DNA from: Podocnemis expansa
Lineage: Eukaryota; Chordata; Testudines; Podocnemididae
DNA length: 64,000 bases
Reading direction: 5' to 3'
NCBI GenBank assembly: GCA_007922195.1
Contig: ML682067.1
Coordinates: forward strand, 7,117,160-7,181,159
Each line of letters opens with the position of its first letter. Position 1 is the stretch's first letter. This document shows, piece after piece, positions 55,853 to 64,000 of the stretch. The notes below the pieces were generated by a model. It was given only the letters and a program-made list of their open reading frames with translations, ran no database searches and was not told the DNA's origin. The translations under genes were made by a program, and so were the position numbers.

Positions 55853-58762
55853 CTGACTTGTGTCAGTAGCAGCAACCTATCTTAAAATGATGATACCATG
55901 AGTTGACTGCAGTTTAAATGAAACCAGATTCTAAACAAAATACAGCAAAAAACCATACAATAACATTATGCTAAAATATCAACCTAAAGCATCACCTATG
56001 TGTGATTTAGTCAGCTAGGCACTGATATAAACTAGTTAAATCACATTAAAAGATCATAAATGACAAGGCCACACCTGTGTTTCAAGCTAAGGAAGGGATT
56101 CCCAATTCACACAGACTTAAGTCATGCTAGCTCCAAAGGAATAGCTGGCCCCTGCTTTCTGACTGGGCCCTCTTACTCTTCAGGGTCGGCTCAGCCAGTC
56201 CTGCTGGAAGCTTTCTGCCTAGCAATTGGAGGGAGGAGGATGGAGGGGGAGAGGCAGCCCAACTGCTGCTGCGGGGCTGAAGCTGCAGGTGGAGGAGCAG
56301 CCATCCAATCCATCTGCCCGCACTGCTCCTGCACCCACAGCAACAAGCTCATGCTGCTACCAGGCATTGTGGTGGGTGAACCTGCTGGTCAACAGTGGGC
56401 ATATGCCCACCCCAGCCCAGCTGTAGTTATACCCCTGGCTACCTCTCACATGTGCTAAAAATAGCCTTGGTAGCATGGGCAGTGGCAGCAAATACACAGG
56501 CTTATACTGCCCCAGTACGAATGTGCCTGAACTCCCCAGGTACACCAGGGGCTAGTTTGTGCTGCCACTGCCCATATGACTGTGGCTCTGGTATATTTTT
56601 AGCACAGTAGCACAGATGAGTGCTCATGTGGGTACTTTGATACAAGCTGAGATTTACACTCTTAGCTTGTAGTGCAGACACACCCTTCCTCCTAACCACT
56701 GGCTGTCACTTCCTGGAAGAAAAGATTTAATTTTTCTAAATATCCATGAGACTATAATGATGAACCATTCTCTTTCCTTTGCTGGGAGGTTTTTATAACA
56801 AGGTGGCCTCAAAGACAGGCAGATTTGGAGTCATCTTTATTTGTGATGAGGAGGAATTCTCTGATTGAGGGCCTTCTACTAAGTCTGCACTGCTCTAAGC
56901 TCTCAAAACCTTCAACCAGGCCTCTGTCAGGTGCTACATTCTTGATGAGTTTAACTACCACAGTGAAGCATTAAAGGAGAAGATTATCTAAGGCACGAAT
57001 CCTGCAATAAGCTTCACATGAGTCTATCCTTTCATGAAAGCTCCTTATGGGATTGGAACTAAAGATAGTAATTTGTTAGGGTAGCAGAACTCTATAATAT
57101 TAAAAAAAAATCAGACATAGTCAGTGTGAAGCTGTCATTTCATTGGAAGTATTTCTTCATAGATATTTTTAAATAAGTTGTTTATGGAATGCTCCTCTAG
57201 ACAATGAAAGCACTTGTCCTTTTTGGATCAGTGCTAGCTGTTTCTCTTCTTGCAGCATAAGCCTATCTCTCAGAAAGTTATATCCTATCATTTATACCAT
57301 TCAGAAAATTACATATATGGCTAGACAAAACAGAAAATGATATCTTCCTAGCCCTGTAACATCTGAATCTCCTCAACTGATTGTTTTGTTTTTCCCCCAG
57401 GATATCCAAGTGAAATAGTAAGGGGGCTAGCTTTGTGGTGAAAGCTGGGATGCAAATCCATCTGCTTCAGTTGCTTATAAATCTAGGCTGTGGGGAACAG
57501 TGTTGAGAAAAAGATTAACTGCCATTGACAACGTCTTAAGATCCTTCTATCATGACCAAATTTATTTAATGCAATTTATTACTGTTTTCACTGCACTGAA
57601 TGTTCACTAAAATAAAATAAATGGATCTGTGAATTAGAAAAATACAGTAAACATGTTTTTTCAACCTTCAGGCAAAGTGGCAAGTAGATAAAATATTACT
57701 TGCATTTCTTTTGCTTTAAAATATTATTCAGTTTATTACAAAAGAAACAGAGTAAGAAAAACAGCTGTAACAGGAGTTGATCAAGAGCCCATTCAGCACA
57801 ATGGGCATTCCTCCATGAGTCTCAAAAGGAAGTATGGTAAGTCAGGTGCTATGTTCACACTAGAACTCGGTGATGAAAGCAGTGTGATCAATGCCAATAA
57901 GAAATATTTGTATACTGAACTACATATTGGAAACCCAGTACAGGATACATATATACCCTTCTTATCTATTGAAGTTAAGCACACCATTCATGACAACTGA
58001 TTCAATTCATTTTGTCTTTTTTATTTGGATATATTATAATCTCAAATTAATTACAGAAGTCACGTAATTTTTTCTATCCCTTGGTTAGGATGGCCTTATG
58101 TAAGTAACCAAAAGGTGCTACAAATGACAAATTTACAATTGAATTTGCAATTCAAAATGCATTTTTGACCAATAGTTTTCTTTTTTCTTAGCTTTAAACT
58201 AACTTTTCTTAAAAATTCCTGCTAGCAAAGCTTGAGCTCCCAGATATTTGCGGGAAACAAACATTGCAAAGTCACAGATATGGTCAGACAGACATCTTCT
58301 TGAATCTGAACAAATATGCAGCTTATTTTTCCCCACTCTTCATTCATTTCTGTAGAACGCTGCTGTGCTCCAGGATTTAGGAGCATATTACTGCAGGTCA
58401 GGGAAGGTCAGGACTAAATCAATTGTATGAAGATCTGTTGGAGGTCTTACAGGTGTTGCATAATCCTGCTATGTAGTCACTGTAAATGCACAAATCAATT
58501 TAATGTCTGCTTAGCAAATTGGTGGAAAGATTCTCTTTTTCTGTTCTCCGAGAGAATCACCAGTACATAGCCTATCTGCCCGCAATGTACACTGTGGACA
58601 CAATTTTAACATCTGTGCAGAAATTTACCTCCCTTGCCCATTGCTTTTCCAGTTTTTATCAAGAGGGGTAAGGATATTTATATTGCAAAGGGTGACACTC
58701 ACATATATTAATGCTGACTTAGCATTAGCTGTACCATGCATCTCTCTTGTTGATTCAGTGTT
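55853..58762. other. Mostly unassigned DNA
   Basis: No gene. 56178-56441 is a GC-rich block starting CAGGGTCGGCTCAGCC and ending GTTATACCCCTG, possibly hAT-like, but its flanking octamers do not agree. The remainder is AT-rich. Confidence 0.4.
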
Positions 58763-58849
58763 CATAGAATCATAGAATCATAGGGTTGGAAGGGACCCCA
58801 CGAGGTCATCTAGTCCAACCCCCTGCCAAAAAAAGCAGGACCACTCCCA

Positions 58850-61825
58850 TTAGATCATCCCAGTCAGTGTTTTGTCCAGCTGGGACTTGAACACCTCCAG
58901 AGATGGAGATTCCACCACCTCCCTAGGCAACTTATTCCACTGCTTCACCACTCGCCTAGTAAGGAAGTTTTTCCTAATATCCAGCCTGGACCGCCCCAGC
59001 TGTAACTTGAAACCATTGCTTCTCGTTCTGCCCTCTGTTACTACCGAGAACAGTCGAGCTCCCTCCTCCTTGGAGCAACCCTTCAAGTAGTTGAAGGTTG
59101 CTATCAAATCCCCCCTCAGTCTTCTCTTCTGCAGGCTAAATAAGCCTAGTTCCTTCAGTCTTTCTTCATAGGGCTTGTGCTCCAGCCCTTTGATCATTTT
59201 GGTTGCCCTCCTCTGGACTCTCTCTAATTTGTCCATGTCCTTTTTGTAGTGGGGAGCCCAAAACTGGACACAGTATTCCAGATGTGGCCTCACTAGTACA
59301 GAATAGAGGGGAATGATCACTTCCCTCGATCTGCTGGTAACACTTCTTCTGATGCAGCCCAGTATGCCATTGGCCTTTTTGGCAGCAAGAGCACACTGCT
59401 GACTCATATCCAGCTTCCCATCCACCATGACTCCCAGGTCCTTTTCTCCAGTGCTGCTATTTAGCTGATCACTCCCCAGCCTGTAGCAGTACATGGGGTT
59501 TTTTCGTCCCAAGTGCAGGATTTTACACTTATCCTTGTTGAACCTCATGAGATTCCTCTTGGCCCACTGCTCCAGTTTGTCTAGGTCTCCCTGAATCCTG
59601 TCTCTGCCCTCTAGGGTGTCTACCGTTCCCCCCAGTTTGGTATCATCCGCAAACTTACTAAGTGTGCAATCTATCCCATCATCCAGATCATTAATGAAAA
59701 CATTGAACAGAACTGGCCCCAGGACCGACCCCTGGGGCACACCACTTGTTACTGCCTGCCAACTTGACATGGAGCCATTGATTCCTACACGCTGAAACCG
59801 TTGTTCTAGCCAGTTTTCTATCCACCTTACAGTCCATGCATCTAACCCATACTTCCTTAATTTGCCAATGAGAATGCTGTGGGAAACCGTATCAAAAGCC
59901 TTGCTAAAGTCAAGGTATATCACATCAACGGCTCTTCCCGCATCCACAAATCCAGTCATCTCATCATAGAAGGCGATGAGGTTGGTCAGGCATGATTTAC
60001 CCTTGGTAAATCCATGCTGACTATTCCTGATTACTCTATTTTCCTCCAAGTGTTTCAGGATGGATTCTTTGAGAAGCTGCTCCATGATTTTTCCAGGGAT
60101 TGAGGTGAGGCTGACAGGTCTGTAATTCCCTGGATCGTCCTTTTTGCCTTTCTTGAAGATAGGTACTATATTTGCTTTTTTCCAGTCCTCTGGCACCTCC
60201 CCCGTTCGCCACGAGTTTTCAAAGATAATGGCCAACGGTACTGCTATCTCATCAGCCAGCTCCCTCAGCACCCTCGGATGCAGTTCATCCGGCCCCATGG
60301 ACTTGTGCACATCTAGTTTCTTTAAGCAGTCCCTAACCTGACCTACTGTCACCAAGGGCCTCTCTTCTTCTCCCCAGTCCCCCGTACCTAGTGTAGTGGG
60401 CTGGGAGCTGACCTTGCTTGTGAAAACTGAAGTAAAAAAAGCATTGAGCACTTCAGCTTTTTCCTCATCCTCTGTCACGAGGATGCCTGCCCCATTCAGT
60501 AAGGGACCTACACCATCCCTGATCCTCTTCTTGTTATTGATATACTTGTAGAACCCCTTCCTGTTATCCTTCACATCCCTTGCTAGTCGCAACTCCATTT
60601 GCCCTTTGGCCTTTCTGATTTTATCCCTGCAGTCCCGAGCAATGTCTTTATATGCCTCCTTAGTCATCTGTCCTAGCTTCCACTTCCTGTAAGCGTCCTT
60701 TTTATGCTTCAGCTCAGTGCAGAGCTCTCTGTTAAGCCACAGTGGCCACCTTCCACATTTGCTGTGCTTTCTCCTTATCGGAATTGTATCTTCCTGTGCC
60801 CTTAGCAGGGTTTCTTTAAAATGCACCCAACTCTCTTGGACACCTTTCCCCTTCAGATCAGCCTCCCAAGGGATCCTGCCCATCAGTTCCCTGAGGGAGA
60901 CAAAATCTGCTTTTCTGAAGTCCAGGGTCTGTGTTTTGCTTCTTTCCTTCTTTCCTTTAATCATCAACTTGAACTCTATCATTTCATGGTCACTGCTACC
61001 CAGGCTGCCATTGACCTCTACTTCCCTGATAAATTCTTCTCTATTTGTGAGCAGCAGATCGAGCGGCGCAAGGCCCCTCGTTGGTTGCTCCAGCATTTGT
61101 ACCAGGAAGTTGTCCTCAACACTCTCCAGAAACTTCCTGGATTGCCTGTGCACTGCTGTATTGGCCTTCCAGCAGATGTCAGGGTAATTGAAGTCCCCCA
61201 TGAGAACCAGGGCCTGTGCTCTAGAAACTTCTGTTAGTTGTACACAGAATGCCTCATCCACTTCCTCCTTCTGATCTGGTGGTCTGTAGCAGACACCTAC
61301 CACAACATCCCCCTTGTTGCTCTCCCCTCTAAACTTAACCCACAGACTTTCAACTGGCTTGTTTCCACTTTCATAATGAAGCTCTGAGCAGTCATAGAGC
61401 TCCTTTACATATAGTGCTACTCCTCCCCCTTTCCTTCCCTGCCTGTCCTTCCTGAACAGTCTATACCCATCTATTGCAGAGCTCCAGTCATGCAAACTAT
61501 TCCACCACGTCTCTGTTATCCCAATCATGTCATAGTTCTTTGTCTGCGCTAGTGCTACCAATTCCTCCTGCTTGTTTCCCAGGCTCCTTGCATTTGTGTA
61601 TAGGCACCTAAGATACCCAGCTGATTGCCCTACTTTCCCATTTTGACATTCAATTCTATTGTATCTACCTCCCTGGATTTTCTTTTGGTGTTGACCTCCC
61701 CCACCTGCCTCAGGCATTAGGGCTTCATTAGAGCATCTAAGAAAGTTATTTGATTCCCCCCGCATGTTCCAACTATCCTCTCTTCTATCCCCGTAGTTAC
61801 AGTCCCGGCACCCCCCAAGTTCCAT
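58850..61825 (-). CDS. CR1 ORF2: endonuclease-reverse transcriptase
   Basis: The frame is open for 998 codons from a GTG at 61846. The first in-frame ATG is at 61825, giving 991 aa. Residue numbers here count from the GTG. An APE-type endonuclease spans about 78-295: TNARS (84-88), GITETWW (109-115), [10 protein letters not shown] (from 217) and SSDHE (284-288). Reverse transcriptase spans about 545-770: [49 protein letters not shown] with Asp646, [15 protein letters not shown] and the catalytic FADD at 732-735. The C-terminal part resembles the truncated copies ([20 protein letters not shown]). The enzyme nicks DNA and primes reverse transcription of its RNA at the nick. All visible catalytic motifs are present. 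Activity is inferred, not shown. Confidence 0.9.
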   Translation of the reverse strand: MELGGCRDCNYGDRREDSWNMRGESNNFLRCSNEALMPEAGGGGQHQKKIQGGRYNRIECQNGKVGQSAGYLRCLYTNARSLGNKQEELVALAQTKNYDMIGITETWWNSLHDWSSAIDGYRLFRKDRQGRKGGGVALYVKELYDCSELHYESGNKPVESLWVKFRGESNKGDVVVGVCYRPPDQKEEVDEAFCVQLTEVSRAQALVLMGDFNYPDICWKANTAVHRQSRKFLESVEDNFLVQMLEQPTRGLAPLDLLLTNREEFIREVEVNGSLGSSDHEMIEFKLMIKGKKERSKTQTLDFRKADFVSLRELMGRIPWEADLKGKGVQESWVHFKETLLRAQEDTIPIRRKHSKCGRWPLWLNRELCTELKHKKDAYRKWKLGQMTKEAYKDIARDCRDKIRKAKGQMELRLARDVKDNRKGFYKYINNKKRIRDGVGPLLNGAGILVTEDEEKAEVLNAFFTSVFTSKVSSQPTTLGTGDWGEEERPLVTVGQVRDCLKKLDVHKSMGPDELHPRVLRELADEIAVPLAIIFENSWRTGEVPEDWKKANIVPIFKKGKKDDPGNYRPVSLTSIPGKIMEQLLKESILKHLEENRVIRNSQHGFTKGKSCLTNLIAFYDEMTGFVDAGRAVDVIYLDFSKAFDTVSHSILIGKLRKYGLDAWTVRWIENWLEQRFQRVGINGSMSSWQAVTSGVPQGSVLGPVLFNVFINDLDDGIDCTLSKFADDTKLGGTVDTLEGRDRIQGDLDKLEQWAKRNLMRFNKDKCKILHLGRKNPMYCYRLGSDQLNSSTGEKDLGVMVDGKLDMSQQCALAAKKANGILGCIRRSVTSRSREVIIPLYSVLVRPHLEYCVQFWAPHYKKDMDKLERVQRRATKMIKGLEHKPYEERLKELGLFSLQKRRLRGDLIATFNYLKGCSKEEGARLFSVVTEGRTRSNGFKLQLGRSRLDIRKNFLTRRVVKQWNKLPREVVESPSLEVFKSQLDKTLTGMI

Positions 61826-61890
61826 CCCATCCCCCTGGTCTCCCACATAGTCACTTACCTGTGGGCTTTGGTCTCCTTCCCCCTTCAGAC

Positions 61891-62955
61891 CTAGTTTAAA
61901 GCCCTCCTCACTAGGTCAGCCAGTCTGCGTCCAAAGACGCTCTTCCCCTTCCTCGAAAGATGGAGTCCATCTCTGCCTAGCAGTCCTTCTTCCTGAAACA
62001 GCAACCCATGGTCGAGGAAGCCAAAGCCCTCCTGACGACACCATCTTCGCAGCCAAACGTTCATCTCCAGGATGCATCTGTCTCTGCTCAGGCCTCTACC
62101 CTTGACCGGAAGAATCGAGGAGAACACCACCTGTGCTCCAAACTCCTTCACCCGCGCTCCCAGAGCCCTGAAGTCACCTTTGATCTGCCGAGGATCACCT
62201 CTCACAGTATCATTGGTTCCTACATGGATGAGAAGCATGGGGTAGTAGTCAGAGGGGCGGATGATTCTCGACAATCCCTCCGTAACGTCTCGGATGCGGG
62301 CACCTGGCAGGCAGCATACCTCTCGAGAGATCTTGTCAGGGCGACAGACGGGTGCCTCCGTCCCCCTCAGAAGTGAGTCCCCAACCACCACAACTCTACG
62401 TTTCCTCCTAGCTGTGGTGGCTGTGATCCTCCCAGCCTCGGGGGTGCATGGCCTCTCCTCTTCCACCTCCTTCACCGTCTCTAGCACCGCATATCGATTC
62501 TTCACCACAACAGAGGGTGGGTTGTGGGCAGGGGTGGAGCACTGCCTACCGCCAGAGGTAACCAGCTGCCAGTGTCCTCCCCCTGCCACAGGCTCCCCAT
62601 CCAGCTCCAGTGTTGTGGCAGTAGTCTCTGGTACCTGGCCAGTGCCCTCCATCTTGCACTTCTCCTCGTGGATGCTGTCGAGGAACTTCTCCAGGGTGTG
62701 GATACTCCTAAGCCGAGACACCTCCTCCTGTAACTCTCCCACCTGCCTCCTGAGAGATTCCACCAGCAGGCACCTGTCACATCGATTCATCTCCCCAGCC
62801 TGATCGTTGGTGACAGGGAACTGCAGGCTGCAGTCCCTGCAAGTCCACACCAGGGTCTGGGTAGAGATCTCTATGGTCAGGATGTCTGTCTGGCTACAGG
62901 CACAAGTGGAGGAGACAGAAGGGGCGCTGGCAGCAGTGCGGCTCCTCTTCACCAT
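61891..62955 (-). CDS. CR1 ORF1: zinc-binding, coiled-coil and SGNH esterase-like protein
   Basis: 354 aa from ATG 62955 to TAG at 61891. Cysteines at 39, 42, 59 and 62 form a CX2C-X16-CX2C zinc-binding motif. Residues ~64-90 ([19 protein letters not shown]) are a predicted coiled coil. Residues ~185-354 form an SGNH-hydrolase fold: GDSLLRG with Ser194, HVGTNDT with Asn248, and DGLHLS with Asp329 and His332. Esterase-like ORF1 proteins are known in CR1-clade LINEs, and they bind the element RNA. ORF1 precedes ORF2 by 44 bp in a different frame, so ORF2 is probably translated by reinitiation or a similar route. All block residues of the hydrolase are present. Confidence 0.9.
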   Translation of the reverse strand: MVKRSRTAASAPSVSSTCACSQTDILTIEISTQTLVWTCRDCSLQFPVTNDQAGEMNRCDRCLLVESLRRQVGELQEEVSRLRSIHTLEKFLDSIHEEKCKMEGTGQVPETTATTLELDGEPVAGGGHWQLVTSGGRQCSTPAHNPPSVVVKNRYAVLETVKEVEEERPCTPEAGRITATTARRKRRVVVVGDSLLRGTEAPVCRPDKISREVCCLPGARIRDVTEGLSRIIRPSDYYPMLLIHVGTNDTVRGDPRQIKGDFRALGARVKEFGAQVVFSSILPVKGRGLSRDRCILEMNVWLRRWCRQEGFGFLDHGLLFQEEGLLGRDGLHLSRKGKSVFGRRLADLVRRALN

Positions 62956-63074
62956 CGTGGTGTCACAAACTCCTCCCCAAACTCCCTCTCAAACTCCCCT
63001 GTTTGTTGTAGAATCCAGACTCAGATCCAACCCATTCTCTGATCCAGTCTACCAGCCTTGCCGGACAGAGGAAG

Positions 63075-63660
63075 GATAACGCAATGGTTAGGGCAGTACA
63101 GGGCTGAACTAAGGTAGGGGCTTAGGGGCTGAAGCCCCTTGCCCTGGCCTAAAGGGGGACCCGGGGCCCCCAAAAAATCAGGCCTGGTTGGCTTGAGTGG
63201 AGGCTGCTGCTGCTCCCCAGCCAGACAGGAGGTGTGCCTGGCCTAGCCAGCCTCTGGCCCACCCCTCACCACCCCCAACCTCCAGAAGCAGCGCTGGTTT
63301 GTGCCAGCCTCCTGCAGCCCCAGCAGGATGGCCCCCCATGGCCCCCCTGCACCCCACAACAGCACAGTCCCCCAGCAGCATGGCATGTGACCCTCCTGCT
63401 ATGCAGACCAGCAGCAGCAGCAAGGCAGCTGGGGCACCCCAATTGGGGGGGGGCAATAGAAGGGCCCACAAGGGTGGGCAGTCCTGGGTGCACCCAGCCT
63501 TTGATCCGGCCTGGGGAAGTAGCCTATAATTTGGGAGACTTGGATTCCAATCCCTGCTTTTTTACAGTCTTACTTGTGTGTCTTGGAACAAGTCACATAA
63601 GTCCTCTGTGCCTCCAGTCTGCATCTGTAATAACAGATAATAGCACCTGTTATGCATGCA
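63075..63660 (+). repeat. MIR/CORE-type tRNA-derived SINE, split by an hAT-like element
   Basis: The 5' piece (63075-63098) reads AACGCAATGGTTAGGGCAGTA, an A-box-like head. The 3' piece (63514-63660) continues AGCCTATAATTTGGGAGAC, GGATTCCAATCCCTGC (B-box-like), CTTGGAACAAGTCACATAAG and CTGTGCCTCCAGTCTGCATC. Removing the insertion restores one SINE. No poly(A) tail is apparent. Confidence 0.72.
63099..63513. mobile_element. hAT-like GC-rich element inside the SINE
   Basis: The left end CAGGGCTGAACTAAGG and right end CCTTTGATCCGGCCTG are inverted repeats (12 of 16). Flanking octamers GGGCAGTA (63091-63098) and GGGAAGTA (63514-63521) match at 7 of 8, and the host SINE reads through cleanly without it. 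The interior is GC-rich with no gene. Overlapping open frames on both strands are compositional. Confidence 0.78.
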
Positions 63661-64000
63661 AAAGGATAAATACATTAAAGATCATGCATTGCTTGATATT
63701 AAAGTAATGGTGGCCATATAAGCATCTTTGATAAGTAGCTTCAGGAAAGTGGCTTACACAGGAAGTGTAGTAGGCAATGCCATTTTGAATAAGAAAGCAA
63801 AAAGATTTTAATTGCATTAAAAGTATTTTCCTAAAACATCTATATGAAAAACATTACCGACTTCCAAATCTACCTTGTTGTCAATGGCAAATTTATTTAA
63901 AAGCAGAGTCCCAGTTACAAAGAAAATAGAGTAATAAACAGTGTGTAAATGTTGCTGTAGGTTTGTGTCAGTGATGTATTAAATCAGGTTTTGCATAAAA
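63661..64000. other. Unassigned AT-rich DNA
   Basis: Nothing recognised to the end of the window. Confidence 0.5.

Larger units (their letters stand above)
58763..63030 (-). mobile_element. Near full-length CR1 LINE with both ORFs open
   Basis: About 4.3 kb. The 3' end at 58763 carries ATAGAATC repeats and the GGGTTGGAAGGGACC tail (as read on +). ORF2 and ORF1 are both uninterrupted and 45 bp apart. A 5' UTR with repeated GAGTTTG-type words precedes ORF1, to about 63030 (approximate). CR1 elements are usually 5' truncated, so a copy with both frames open is uncommon. No target duplication was identified, as is typical for CR1. Confidence 0.92.

Noticed and set aside
56178..56441. hAT element
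   Set aside because: Ends look suggestive (CAGGG... and ...CCCCTG), but the flanking octamers do not agree.
57815..58000. 61-aa frame with a peptidase-like look
   Set aside because: No motif, no splice context and no similarity I can name. A stop-poor stretch by chance.
60717..61237. Frames on + within the CR1
   Set aside because: Antisense shadows of ORF2.

Overview
The window is AT-rich vertebrate intergenic DNA crowded with transposable elements. I found no host protein-coding gene. The chicken-repeat-1 (CR1) LINEs end in repeats of ATAGAATC beside a GGGTTGGAAGGGACC-type tail, which points to a sauropsid of the turtle/crocodile/bird group. The numerous palindromic Harbinger-type miniature elements and the interspersed family carrying GGAGTCCTGTGGCAC make a turtle my best guess. 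This is inference, not proof. A run of exactly 400 Ns (37065-37464) marks a draft assembly.

Layout. 1-12140 is mostly unassigned DNA with CR1 tails, small palindromic elements and an hAT-like element (9149-9674). 12141-16043 is a complete PIF/Harbinger transposon (copy A) with a broken Myb/SANT-like gene on + and a broken HARBI1-type transposase on -. 16044-24305 holds an inverted retroposon pair, an old CR1 split by a GC-rich insertion, and a cluster of palindromic miniature elements rich in GTCGAC or TTCGAA. 24306-40756 is largely unassigned, with a possible solo LTR, several CR1 fragments, a miniature element containing a CR1 piece plus the gap, and hAT-like insertions. 40757-44376 is a third, older Harbinger (copy C) in the opposite orientation. 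46879-47586 is a non-autonomous Harbinger derivative (copy D). 50301-54261 is Harbinger copy B, whose Myb-like gene is still open across two exons with a phase-matched intron while its transposase is broken. 58763 to about 63030 is a near-complete CR1 on the - strand with both ORFs open, next to a SINE split by an hAT-like element.

How the parts fit. The Harbinger elements have two convergent genes, a DNA-binding Myb-like protein and a DDE transposase, between ends made of short TIRs (GGCTGTGTTCACACA type) and arrays of palindromes. The smaller palindromic elements share a related TIR (GGGTATGTCTACACT type) and 3-bp target duplications. They are plausible non-autonomous partners, with palindromes that differ by family but share a TCGA centre. 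The intact CR1 encodes an ORF1 with a zinc-binding motif and an SGNH esterase-like domain, and an ORF2 with endonuclease and reverse transcriptase. Older CR1 pieces in the window lack the catalytic residues or are frameshifted.

All boundaries were read by eye. Target duplications and TIRs are stated only where I could align both ends.
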